This document shows positions 35,736-45,285 of a stretch of DNA of 64,000 nucleotides, in pieces. Each line of letters opens with the position of its first letter. The first letter of the stretch is position 1. This stretch comes from Pirellulales bacterium. Its GTDB lineage: Bacteria; Planctomycetota; Planctomycetia; Pirellulales; JAEUIK01. The DNA is taken from assembly GCA_019636335.1 (NCBI GenBank), contig JAHBXR010000009.1, positions 124,001-188,000 of the forward strand. Reading direction: 5' to 3'. The translations under genes and the position numbers were made by a program. Under the pieces are notes generated by a model, which ran no database searches, was not told where the DNA came from, and saw only the letters and a list, made by a program, of their open reading frames with translations.

Positions 35736-35943
35736 CGTAAGTTCACTCGCGTCGAGCCCAGACTTGCAGGGCCTCGAGACGCACGCACCTAGTGTCAAGC
35801 CTTCTTCTGCACGGTGGTTTCAGGGTTGACTGCGCGGAGATGACGCTGCCACCCGTGAACGAACCTTTCTCACTCGCTACTCCAATCGTGTCTCCGCGTT
35901 TCTACGCGAGCCGAGGCAACTTAGAGCTCAAGGCAGGTGGTTG

Positions 35944-36453
35944 ATGTTTGGAACGCGACCTCACGAATCCGTGCCGAATTACTTTCGTCTGGTGGTCCAC
36001 GGTAAAGAGTTCGACGTCGATAAGTTTGTCGAGCGGTATCCCCTGCCCAACGTGCAGGTTTGGCACCGTGGCGACAAGACCGATCGTGAGCAACGCGAGA
36101 CCAGCAACGGATTCGCAATCCCGCTCGGCAGCGGTCCTGAACTACACGTCGACGAACAACAACAAATCGCGATCGATTTCCTTGCTGCTTATACCGCTAC
36201 GCTAAAGAAAGCGGCGCGCGCTCGAGGGGTTACCCACTGCTATCTGGGGTTGCAGGAAATTGTCTATCCCAATACGGCCGGTTCGATCTTCGACTTGTCT
36301 CCGACGCTGCTAAAGCATTCTTTAAACATAGGGCTGCAAGTGACGGTCTGGTCGTGTCTCAGTCCACGACCATTTCGATCTCGTGTCAAGTCAACACCTC
36401 GAGTGCGCAAAACCACTCGCGCGAAACCTTCGCCCAAACCCGGCACCCCCTGA
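35944..36453 (+). CDS. Hypothetical protein, possibly DUF4279-like
   Basis: This 169-residue soluble protein has features that look like a DUF4279 domain: NYFRLVVHGKEFDVDKF at the start, then VQVWHRGD, and a late SIFDLSPTLLKHSLNIGLQV segment. The match is by eye and weak. The last 30 residues are basic and Pro/Arg/Lys-rich and may be disordered or the result of a frame change. Codon use is more AT-rich than the pump genes. ATG 35944 is preceded by AAGGCAGG at about 35930. The function is unknown; some proteins of this kind sit beside toxins as immunity proteins, but no toxin is adjacent. Confidence 0.55.
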   Translation: MFGTRPHESVPNYFRLVVHGKEFDVDKFVERYPLPNVQVWHRGDKTDREQRETSNGFAIPLGSGPELHVDEQQQIAIDFLAAYTATLKKAARARGVTHCYLGLQEIVYPNTAGSIFDLSPTLLKHSLNIGLQVTVWSCLSPRPFRSRVKSTPRVRKTTRAKPSPKPGTP

Positions 36454-36545
36454 CAGCCTACGCCACTTTCGAGGATGCGGTACGTCCCGCTACACTCACC
36501 GGCAGCTCGGCGACATCCCATTCTTACGTCGACACTTGCCCCCTG

Positions 36546-37859
36546 ATGGCCAAATCGAAGAAATCGCAACTCCGCGTCACCACCGAAGGCAACGAGCTAT
36601 GCCTGCGCGCGGGACGGGGAAGTTGGGGCGTCGCGGCCTTCATGACGATTTGGATGGCGGGCTGGTCCGCCGGCTGCGTCATGCTGCTCTTCAAGTTCCG
36701 CTGGGACATGCCGCTCGAAGATCTGATCTTTCCCATTCCCTTCTTCGTGGGCTGGCTCTTCGGCGCGCTCGTCTGGGCCTCGATGATCTTCGGCAATGAG
36801 GTGCTGTGGCTGGGACCCGAGGGCGTGCGCCATCGCTATCGCTGGTGGTTTCTGCCCGTGCAATGGCGCGATCTCCCGCTGCATGAACTGAAAAGCGTCG
36901 ATTCCTTCTCCGAAGTCGAGGGGTCGGGCAAGAACCGTTCGGTCACGTCGGGCTTGCAGTTCCGCACCTACGGTGCCCCGCTGCGCTTTGGCCAGTCGCT
37001 CGATCATGCCGCGCGTGTCGAAGCATCACGCGTCGTCGGGCAACATCTCCGCATGTTGCAGTCGAAGTCCGCCGGCTCGTCGGCACGACGACAAGGGACC
37101 TTGCCGCCGGCGGCGGCCGACGGGCTGTTCGCCGCCTCGAGCACGGGTCCGCAAGCGCGGAGCGGCGGGCTGCTCCTGACGGATGAGCCCGGCTCGTTCC
37201 AGCGACCCGTCGAGTGTTGCTATCGCCTCGATCGCACGTTCGAGGGAGTCGATTTCGTTTGGCGTGGCAAGTCGATGTTGATCGGCTCCTGCGCCATCCT
37301 GGCGCTGAACCTCTTCTGGAACACCATCGTCATCGTCTTCGCGCTGCAGCTCGTGAAGGACTTTCGTCTCGACCACTTCTTTTTCCTGGTACCGTTCGCC
37401 GTCATCGGCCTGGCCATGTTCGTCGGCTGGCTGGCCGCGTTGCTGCAGCCCTTCTTCAAGGAACGCTGGCGCTTTACCCGGGCCGAGATCGAGCACCGCT
37501 TTACGGTCTGCTGGATCGGCCCGCGCTGGCGCTACAACGTGATTCCCCTCTCGCATCTCGAGCTGCGGCGCGATGAGGACAGCAAGAAGCCCTTTTGGGA
37601 GCGAGGCAAGGCGCCGCCCGATGAAAGCGGCGCCTCCGAAGGAGTGGTCGCCCGACGGAGCGCACGCCGGGCGGGCATGACCGGCAAGATGCGCCGGCCG
37701 ATCAACTTGCAGCCGTCGCAGTTCGGCCGCGACTTCATGCTGGTGCTCGTCGCCGCCGATGGCGAGCCCCTCTGTACGATCAAGCATTTGCATGAAGGCG
37801 AAGCGCGGTGGATCGCCGACGTCCTTCGCGGTGAATTCGCCGGCTGGTTCGCACGCTAG
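36546..37859 (+). CDS. Membrane protein with two repeated halves, unknown function
   Basis: In this 437-residue protein each half has two hydrophobic segments followed by a similar soluble strand-rich part. The first half reads WLGPEGVRHRYRWWFLPVQW...LPLHELKSV, and the second FTRAEIEHRFTVCWIGPRW...IPLSHLELR. This looks like an internal duplication of a membrane-PH-like unit. The halves are joined by a polar Ser/Ala/Gly-rich linker (about residues 175-215). The start MAKSKKSQLRV at 36546 avoids an unlikely 64-residue extension overlapping the previous gene. No named family recognised. Confidence 0.75.
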   Translation: MAKSKKSQLRVTTEGNELCLRAGRGSWGVAAFMTIWMAGWSAGCVMLLFKFRWDMPLEDLIFPIPFFVGWLFGALVWASMIFGNEVLWLGPEGVRHRYRWWFLPVQWRDLPLHELKSVDSFSEVEGSGKNRSVTSGLQFRTYGAPLRFGQSLDHAARVEASRVVGQHLRMLQSKSAGSSARRQGTLPPAAADGLFAASSTGPQARSGGLLLTDEPGSFQRPVECCYRLDRTFEGVDFVWRGKSMLIGSCAILALNLFWNTIVIVFALQLVKDFRLDHFFFLVPFAVIGLAMFVGWLAALLQPFFKERWRFTRAEIEHRFTVCWIGPRWRYNVIPLSHLELRRDEDSKKPFWERGKAPPDESGASEGVVARRSARRAGMTGKMRRPINLQPSQFGRDFMLVLVAADGEPLCTIKHLHEGEARWIADVLRGEFAGWFAR

Positions 37860-38001
37860 GTGCAGCAGGGTCTATTGCTTCGTCAGCCGAACTGTGCGGG
37901 CGCAAAGCGTGCCTCCACACCTGCATTGGTGGGCTTTGCCCTATAACGACCACAATAGGTAGACTTTATGGGCTCCATGAAAGGGCGGGCGTTGACTGCG
38001 G

Positions 38002-38319
38002 CTAATTTCGTCGCGACTCATTGGCGATGGCAACTGAGATCCACCGACCCAGCCAGCCAATGCCAGCGGCGATCACGCCGCCGATGCCAACGCGAATTGC
38101 CGTGAGGCCGATAAATCTTTCGACATGTGGGCTGAGAACGCCACCAATGAAGTCGTCGTAGGCCCTTTCAGCGGGCTGGAAGACGGTCATGAACATTAGC
38201 GACAGGCTCGCCGCGATGACTCCTGCCGAAAGAATAAACTTAAAGCCCCGAGCGGCTATCAGGGACAATCGCCGTCGACGATCTGCGTTCTCCGGCGCCT
38301 GATACGGATTCTCGCTCAT
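38002..38319 (-). CDS. Small membrane protein with N-terminal NPYQAP motif
   Basis: This 105-residue protein starts MSENPYQAPENADRRRR, has two hydrophobic segments (about residues 27-46 and 70-95) and a short basic tail. It shares the N-P-Y-x-x-P start and general layout with the 92-residue protein at 12892-13170. A TAGTAT hexamer (38331-38326 on this strand) lies only six bases before the ATG and there is no Shine-Dalgarno sequence, so the message may be leaderless. The function is unknown. Confidence 0.65.
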   Translation of the reverse strand: MSENPYQAPENADRRRRLSLIAARGFKFILSAGVIAASLSLMFMTVFQPAERAYDDFIGGVLSPHVERFIGLTAIRVGIGGVIAAGIGWLGRWISVAIANESRRN

Positions 38320-38493
38320 GCCGGTATACTAGCGGTGTAGCGCGGGGCGGATAAGTGAGGCGTCTCGGAGCCTCGTTTATCGACTGTCAGCCCAAGGCAA
38401 CTCAGGCGAAATCGGCACCCTTCGGCCAACATTATTCCCGACTTTTCGGGCAGGAAGAGGGGTTTTGGACAAAGCCGTCCCCCGTGCGTCTGC

Positions 38494-39366
38494 TCAGTAC
38501 CGCCGGCGCCGGAGAAAGGCTTCCTGAGATTCGACCATGGCCGCGGCGTGTTTCGCCGCACCGTTCGATTCCGCGGCGAAGAGCTCGTCGATCATGCCTT
38601 GCGCGTCGCCGGCAAACGATGCCAGACGCATGAGCCACAGAGACCGGAACATGCCGGTCGACTCGAAAAGCGATGGCTCGAAACAGCTCACGACACTCCG
38701 CGCGATCTCGGCATTGAGATCGGCATTCGGCGAACTGCGCGAGAGGGATGTCGCAAACGCGGAACGCAGAGCCGCCAGCGTGACGTTCCAGGCCTCGCTG
38801 GCCGTCTTGCTTTGTTGGCCGCGCAGCTCCTCGGCGAACTCGCTGGCCCGCGCTGGATGGAAGGCAAACTCCGAGGCATCGGCCGTCACCGAAAGATGCC
38901 CGACCAGGAGATCGGTCCAACGTTCGGCCCGGCGCCGCAGCCGGTCGAGCGCGAAGGCTTCCTTCGTGCTGAGTCGATTTTGGTCCACCAGCAGCGACAG
39001 CGCCCGAATCCGCACCTCGGTGTGTCCCAGCAGCACGCTCCGGGCGATCGGTTCGGCATCTTGTTGACCGTGCCGACGATCGAACAGCGTGAGCACACCG
39101 GCCCACACTCGCGTCAGGACTTCGCCGGCAAGGACCTCCTCGAGCAGGGGCCGCAACGGCGACCTGTCTCCCTGGCGGCGGTGTCCGAGGATCGGTTTCC
39201 CACCGGCAACGTCCTTCAGCTCGCGCGACCAACGATCGAGGCGGCATTTCGAGGCGGTCCAGTAACGCTCGATTCCTTCGTCCGGCAGTCGCTCGACATG
39301 TTCGATCATCAACGGACCGTGGGCACTAGCCAATGCGGCCAGCTCGACCATCTCGCGTGAGTGCAT
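38494..39366 (-). CDS. Hypothetical helical protein (290 aa)
   Basis: This soluble, mostly helical protein has no recognised family. Charged helices such as RIRALSLLVDQNRLSTKEAF and LRRRAERWTDLLVGHL dominate, and the C-terminus is basic (FLRRRRY). The start MHSREMVELAALASAHGP at 39366 begins the helical part; the frame opens at 39498 with an unlikely Gly/Pro/Ser stretch. GC content and codon pattern match the genome average, so it is probably native. No operon partner: the next gene upstream is the glycosyltransferase, over 430 bp away. Confidence 0.65.
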   Translation of the reverse strand: MHSREMVELAALASAHGPLMIEHVERLPDEGIERYWTASKCRLDRWSRELKDVAGGKPILGHRRQGDRSPLRPLLEEVLAGEVLTRVWAGVLTLFDRRHGQQDAEPIARSVLLGHTEVRIRALSLLVDQNRLSTKEAFALDRLRRRAERWTDLLVGHLSVTADASEFAFHPARASEFAEELRGQQSKTASEAWNVTLAALRSAFATSLSRSSPNADLNAEIARSVVSCFEPSLFESTGMFRSLWLMRLASFAGDAQGMIDELFAAESNGAAKHAAAMVESQEAFLRRRRY

Positions 39367-39505
39367 ACTGTTCGCCTGGTTGAAGGAAGCCGAAAACGAC
39401 AAGCCGGCAGAACGAGCTCCGCCGAACATGGCAAGCGGGGGCAATGCCCTGCGATGGCCCGATCCGCCACCGGCCAGAGAGCAGGGGAAAGAGACCACCC
39501 ACGAG

Positions 39506-39545
39506 CAATCGGAGAGCCTGAGGGGACCAAGGCTCTCCGATTGCC
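39506..39545. repeat. Perfect 15-bp inverted repeat (hairpin)
   Basis: GCAATCGGAGAGCCT pairs perfectly with AGGCTCTCCGATTGC around a 10-base loop. It lies in the 436-bp gap between the glycosyltransferase stop (39803) and the hypothetical gene start (39366), both on the minus strand. No T-run follows on either strand. The rest of the gap has no gene I can support. Confidence 0.7.
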
Positions 39546-39802
39546 GCGGCGATATGCCAGCGTAGGGAAAGCAAACAGGATGCCAGTGGATCGAAGCGGG
39601 AGAATCGTTCCCCGTCGCCCCCCACTAAGTCTCAATGGCGGCAAGAGTTGCGAAACCTGTCCCAGGCGACGCGAGTATGCCACGCGCACGCGCTCATGTT
39701 GCCGTTTGGCATCGTGCTCGATTGCCAGGCGGTGAAGTCGCCTCACCGCAACACATGCGGCTGGGATTCAATTGCACCCGAAAATCAAGATTGGACACAG
39801 CC

Positions 39803-41323
39803 CTAGGCCGAGCGGCGCCGCGCTGTTTCGTGTGGGGCGGTTCCGTGGCGAGCGGGCTGATGCGGGCCACGCAGCGGATGGGCCTCGTCGCGACCCGGCA
39901 CGACCATCGGCAGGATCGTCGTCGGTGCTTCCGCGCGGCGGCGGAACAGCCGTGCGAGGGCCGGGGCTACCGCGAGCGATGTCCAGACCAAGGTCATCGG
40001 CTCCAGCGGAATGCGAAACCGGGCCGAGGCGATCGTCAGCGTATGAAAGCCCATCACCAGGCCGAAGATGGCCACCGTCGGCCACAGGGTGCGCCACTGC
40101 GCGCGAGACGACAGCAAACCCACGAAGGCCAGTACCAGCCACACGATGCTCGACACGCGATACACCACGTGCGAGGCCTTGGGGTTCGTCTCATCGAACA
40201 GCAACATGTACCGCAGACGATTCACACAGAGCGCGAGATAGCGCGCGGGCTCGCGCGCGATGAATTCCATGGCTCGCGCCTGGAGCACGCGCGAGCGTTC
40301 GGGCTCGCTCAACCCGGCAAATTCGGCGTAGCCCCGCGGCTTGAGCAGCACGTCGTCGATGTAGAGCGTTTCGTGCCGCGCTTCCCAGAGCGCCCGATCG
40401 GCGCCGGCAAGCGTGCCGTCATGTTCCTGGCTTATGGCGGCAGCCGACGGCTTGGGAATCTTGTCCGTCCCCCAACTCTGGGCGTTGTTCCCCTGCCAGA
40501 AGGCATAGCCGAACGTCGATTTCACAAACACTGGCTCGCCATGCACGAGGTAGTTCCGCACGATCCAGGGCGCGATCACGATGCCCGCGATGGCCGGTAT
40601 CGCCAGCGCCTGGCAGAAACGGCGGCGGCGGGCATCGCGCGGACGATCGCTCGTCGGCTGTTGCAGGTAGTAAGCCACCATCGCCACCGGAATCGCCAGC
40701 ACGAGAATCGGCTCGACCAACAGCATCAAGCCCGCCAGCACACCGGCCGTCAACGGAACCCGCCACGCTTCCGCGGCAGGACGCTGCAACGTCATCAACA
40801 ATAGTCCAGTGAGCAGCAGTGCTCCCCACAGCGCCACCTGCACGTGCGTCACCATGTAGACATGCGGCGGATAAAGGGCGGCGCTCCAGCCGGCGCACCA
40901 ACCGACCGCGCGCGGCGCGGGCACCAGGCGCCACGCTAGCAGCATCACCAGGTAGACAAGCCACGTGCCGGCCGCACACTGCAAAAGTTGAATCGCCAGA
41001 ATGGCGGCCTGCGAACCCGCGCCAAAGCAGGCGTACGCGGCGGTGACCAACAGGGGATAGAGGGGCGCCTGTTGCGACGTCGGCCCCGTCTGGCCCAGAT
41101 AGGTGATCGAGAATCCTCGTCCGGCCAGCAGGTTTTCGGCAATCGCCCCATGTTCGTAGGCCAGCGGGCGCTGGTGCTCGGTGCGAAGGGCGAGGACCAG
41201 CCCAAGACGCACCGCCAGTGCCAGCAAAAGCAAAAGGGACAGCCCGAGCTGACTTCGATGGTCTATCAGCCACGTCACAAGCAGACGTGAACGTACGGGA
41301 GTGCGCGAACGAACGCTGGTCAT
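39803..41323 (-). CDS. ArnT/PMT-like membrane glycosyltransferase (GT39/GT83 type)
   Basis: This 506-residue protein has about ten to twelve hydrophobic segments. After the first helix comes a periplasmic loop with RTEHQRPLAYEHGAIAENL and the segment TSQQAPLYPLLVTAAYAC, where the APLYP block matches the conserved loop of lipid-linked sugar transferases. The expected acidic pair near the first loop is only partly visible (an E in YEHGAIAENL). Such enzymes move a sugar from a polyprenyl carrier to protein or lipid. The C-terminus is a 50-residue polar His/Arg/Pro-rich tail. The acceptor is unknown. Confidence 0.82.
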   Translation of the reverse strand: MTSVRSRTPVRSRLLVTWLIDHRSQLGLSLLLLLALAVRLGLVLALRTEHQRPLAYEHGAIAENLLAGRGFSITYLGQTGPTSQQAPLYPLLVTAAYACFGAGSQAAILAIQLLQCAAGTWLVYLVMLLAWRLVPAPRAVGWCAGWSAALYPPHVYMVTHVQVALWGALLLTGLLLMTLQRPAAEAWRVPLTAGVLAGLMLLVEPILVLAIPVAMVAYYLQQPTSDRPRDARRRRFCQALAIPAIAGIVIAPWIVRNYLVHGEPVFVKSTFGYAFWQGNNAQSWGTDKIPKPSAAAISQEHDGTLAGADRALWEARHETLYIDDVLLKPRGYAEFAGLSEPERSRVLQARAMEFIAREPARYLALCVNRLRYMLLFDETNPKASHVVYRVSSIVWLVLAFVGLLSSRAQWRTLWPTVAIFGLVMGFHTLTIASARFRIPLEPMTLVWTSLAVAPALARLFRRRAEAPTTILPMVVPGRDEAHPLRGPHQPARHGTAPHETARRRSA

Positions 41324-41469
41324 TCCCTGACCTCGAACAAGTAGCCTGAATCGCTAGACAACCTCCAAGTCGCTAGCTGGGAGGGGCGGATTCTACCGAC
41401 TCGCTTTCTCCGCGTCTCCGCCAACTCCGCGCCTCCGCGTGAGCTGCAACGCTTTTCTGAGCGGCGCGC

Positions 41470-41571
41470 AAAAAACCGGGTGACGCCAGCTCGGCACTCC
41501 AAACCCACAGGCCGTGTTGCGTGGCAGGTGGTGGTAATTGGAGTCTGGAGTACCGAACTCGCGTCACCCGG
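41470..41571 (-). terminator. Long-stem terminator-like hairpin on the minus strand
   Basis: Arms at 41571-41541 and 41506-41476 pair over 31 positions, the outer 11 perfectly (GCCGGGTGACGC type). Most inner mismatches are G-U pairs if read as minus-strand RNA. Six T follow on that strand (41475-41470). It lies downstream of the small frame at 41754-41942 and upstream of the glycosyltransferase. Confidence 0.6.
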
Positions 41572-41753
41572 CAAAAAGGCTAGCACCGCTAGCAAGAAAT
41601 TTTCGTCTCGTCTCCGCAATCGTGCGAGTGAGCGTCGGCAGGGGGTCCGGCGTTCACTCAATTCTTGGCCCGTCGGGCGGTGCGATCGCTCTTGGGGCCA
41701 ATCTCTTCTCCGCAAGAACCGTCGTTTCAGCTTTGGGACGCCTCACTTTCCCA

Positions 41754-41942
41754 TTACCAGCTCGACAAGATTCTCTCGCGGGTCAGCGGGGCGAAATTCT
41801 TCTGCTGGCCTAGCCGCGTCATCATCAGATCGATGTAGCGCTCGACAGACATGGGCTGAGCCGCGTTCTGGCTGGCGCCGTCACGGGTCTCATGGCCGTT
41901 TGCGGAAAGTTCGCAGGAGCGTGTCGATCGGATGGGACTCAT
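41754..41942 (-). CDS. Putative small protein (62 aa)
   Basis: The start ATG at 41942 has AAGGAAAGGAAAC just upstream, one of the better ribosome sites in the window. The product starts MSPIRSTRSCELSANG and has a helical C-terminal half (VERYIDLMMTRLGQQKNF). It has no membrane segment and no family I recognise. A strong hairpin with a T-run lies about 180 bp downstream, consistent with a short independent transcript. The ATG at 41987 would add 15 residues but bypass the ribosome site. Confidence 0.45.
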   Translation of the reverse strand: MSPIRSTRSCELSANGHETRDGASQNAAQPMSVERYIDLMMTRLGQQKNFAPLTRERILSSW

Positions 41943-42125
41943 CGTTGTTTCCTTTCCTTCGCTGGACGCCTCATTCGCGAGAATCATTAAGCAGGGCTCG
42001 TGCCAAACGGCACCGTAGGCACCAGAAAAACAAACGCCATACGGCCCGTCACGTATCGCAAGATCTTGCCAATTAGCGATTTAAATAAAGGAGGGGATTT
42101 CTCTCCTAGATCGCGCAAGGCCAAT

Positions 42126-42164
42126 AAAAAACGCCGCAGGGCCTTTCATGAGACCCTACGGCGT
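42126..42164 (-). terminator. Rho-independent terminator of gap
   Basis: On the minus strand ACGCCGTAGGGTCT pairs with AGGCCCTGCGGCGT around a CATGAA loop, followed by a T-run (complement of 42126-42130). It lies about 75 bp after the gap stop codon. Confidence 0.9.
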
Positions 42165-42237
42165 ATCAATTTGAGATGACGTTCCCGGCCTGAGACGTTC
42201 GCACGTCCAGTTTGGACGGCTACCGACTCAGCCGGGC

Positions 42238-43269
<1,032 letters not shown>

Positions 43270-43388
43270 TCAGACGCGGGGTGTAGCGACACTTTGGCCG
43301 GACGCGTGACGTCGCGGCGCCGCAACGAAGGCGCGCCCCCCTCGGGGGTCACGCAGCGGCGACAGTAAGGTGTGGCAGGAAACGGGAT

Positions 43389-43394
43389 TATACT
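43389..43394 (+). promoter_or_regulatory. Candidate -10 (TATACT) of the methyltransferase gene
   Basis: TATACT stands 42 bp before the methyltransferase ATG in the divergent gap with gap. The -35 region is weak. Confidence 0.35.
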
Positions 43395-43436
43395 GGTGCC
43401 CTCCACACCCAGCAACTGCCCCGCAGAGACGCTTGC

Positions 43437-44216
43437 ATGCCCCCCGCACGCCCCGATTGGAACCTGCCGCAAGGCGTCACGCACTCCCTTTGGGAATACG
43501 CCACGGCCGACCATATCGCCACCGAGTACGACGACTACTTCGCTTACAACAAACTCTTCCAGTTCGACGAAGCGGTCCTGCTGCGGCACTTCACCCGTCC
43601 CGGCCGGCTCGTCGATCTCGGCTGCGGCACCGGCCGACTCCTCATGCCCTTCGCGCGGCGTGGGTTCCACTGCGTGGCGGTCGACCTCTCGCGCCCCATG
43701 CTGACCGTCGTCGGCGAAAAAGCCGAACGCGCCCAGCTTGCCGTCGATCGCGTGCAGGCGAACTTCGTCGAGCTCGACTGCTTTGCCGACGCCTCGGTCG
43801 ACTATTGCATCATCATGTTCAGCACGCTGGGCATGATCCGCGGAGCAGAGAACCGCGCCCGCGTGCTGGCCCACGCGCGACGCATCGTGCGGCCGGGCGG
43901 GCTCTTCGTGGCGCACGTCCACAACCGCTGGTTCCATCTCTACGATCCGCAGGGGCGCCGCTGGCTGCTCCGTGGCCTGCTCGGCAGGCTGCGCGGGAAC
44001 ACACTGGAACCGGGCGACAAAGTGTTCGAGTATCGCCGCATCCCCAACATGCTGCTGCACAGCTTCACGCGGCGCGAGTTCCGCGCGCTGCTCGGCGGGG
44101 CCGGCTTTCAGATCCGAGAGTTCATCTCGCTCGACGCCGACCGCCAGCGGCCCCTCGCGCACCCGTGGCTCTTGGGAGGTTTTCGCGCGAACGGCTGGAT
44201 CGCCCTTTGCGAGTGA
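43437..44216 (+). CDS. Class I SAM-dependent methyltransferase
   Basis: This 259-residue protein has a typical Rossmann methyltransferase core. Motif I is RLVDLGCGTGRLLMPFAR (residues about 57-74), motif II VAVDLSRPML, a post-II segment ANFVELDCFAD, and motif IV VDYCIIMFSTLGMIRG. RRIVRPGGLFVAHVHNRW is the usual post-core strand. The C-terminal third is specific to the protein and probably recognises the substrate, which I cannot name. It diverges from gap and converges with the esterase gene. Confidence 0.9.
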   Translation: MPPARPDWNLPQGVTHSLWEYATADHIATEYDDYFAYNKLFQFDEAVLLRHFTRPGRLVDLGCGTGRLLMPFARRGFHCVAVDLSRPMLTVVGEKAERAQLAVDRVQANFVELDCFADASVDYCIIMFSTLGMIRGAENRARVLAHARRIVRPGGLFVAHVHNRWFHLYDPQGRRWLLRGLLGRLRGNTLEPGDKVFEYRRIPNMLLHSFTRREFRALLGGAGFQIREFISLDADRQRPLAHPWLLGGFRANGWIALCE

Positions 44217-44250
44217 AATCGAACAGGCCTCCGCGGCTCCGCGCCAGTTC

Positions 44251-45144
44251 TTAATCGCTCTGCTTGCGAAGATATTCGTCGAAGAAGTCGAACGTTTCGG
44301 CTTCGGTGCGTTTGCGTTCGTCTCCCCGCCAGCCGTGCGCGGCGCCGAGCATGATCTCGACGCGCCCCGGCACGTCGACCTTGGTAAAGGCATCGATCAT
44401 CTCGAAGGCCTGCTGGTAGGGAACCAGGATATCCTTCGTGCCGTGGAAGATCAGGGTCGGCGCATCGTCCTTGCTGACGTATGTGAGAGGCGAGGCACGG
44501 CGATACTCTTCGCGACGCTCGTCGAGCTTGCCCCCGAGAAAACTCTCGATGATGGGCTGCGTGATCGTGGGATACTCGGCCAGAAAGTTGGTCGGTCCGT
44601 AATAGGCCACCACGGCCTGCACCTTGCTCGACCGATCGTTCCAGCCACCGTTGCCTTCGAGGCCGTCGCTCGGTTCGGTGGTGCCGAGCATCAGCGACAG
44701 ATGACCTCCGGCCGAATCGCCCGTCGCGCCGATACGAGCGGGGTCGACGTTCAATTCATCCGCATGGGCACGCAGCCAACGGACGGCGCATTTCACGTCT
44801 TCGACCTGCGCCGGAAAAAGATGTGCCGGGGCGAAACGGTAGCCCACCGAGATGGCGACGTAACCGCGCCGTGCGGCTTCGCGAATCATGTCGTGGTAGG
44901 CGTCTTTGTTCCCCTGCCGCCAGCCGCCGCCGTGGATGAAGACAATCGCCGGCGCGGGCTCGGACAGGTTCTTCGGCTTGGCCAGGTGCAGCGTGAGCTT
45001 CTCGCCACCTCCCGTGCCGTATTCGACGTTGTCGCGCACCTCGATCTCGTGCTGGTCCGCCGGCTCGTCGGCCCGCGCTGAAGCGATTGGCCAGACCGCA
45101 AACAAACACAGAAAGACAGATCGAATGAGTCGCGAGCAGGTCAT
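44251..45144 (-). CDS. Exported alpha/beta-hydrolase (BD-FAE/HSL-like esterase)
   Basis: This 297-residue protein has a Sec signal (SVFLCLFAVWPIASARA, cleavage near residue 24). The oxyanion motif is FIHGGGWRQG, the nucleophile is in GATGDSAGGHL, the acid in FHGTKDILVPYQQA, and the His in GAAHGW. The layout matches esterases and lipases of the hormone-sensitive-lipase type found often in planctomycete secretomes, which deacetylate sugars or cleave esters. ATG 45144 fits the signal peptide; the frame opens at 45255 without one. Confidence 0.9.
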   Translation of the reverse strand: MTCSRLIRSVFLCLFAVWPIASARADEPADQHEIEVRDNVEYGTGGGEKLTLHLAKPKNLSEPAPAIVFIHGGGWRQGNKDAYHDMIREAARRGYVAISVGYRFAPAHLFPAQVEDVKCAVRWLRAHADELNVDPARIGATGDSAGGHLSLMLGTTEPSDGLEGNGGWNDRSSKVQAVVAYYGPTNFLAEYPTITQPIIESFLGGKLDERREEYRRASPLTYVSKDDAPTLIFHGTKDILVPYQQAFEMIDAFTKVDVPGRVEIMLGAAHGWRGDERKRTEAETFDFFDEYLRKQSD

Positions 45145-45285
45145 GAGTGCGATCCTCGGCGAGCCTCGTGGAAGGGAAGGTTCGGACGGCGACATTCTAC
45201 ACCGCTCGAAATGCCCCTGCACGGCGCGGGAGGACCGCGGTGGGCATGGCGCCACGAATCGCCGCGATGCTCGCGGCAGGCCGTA

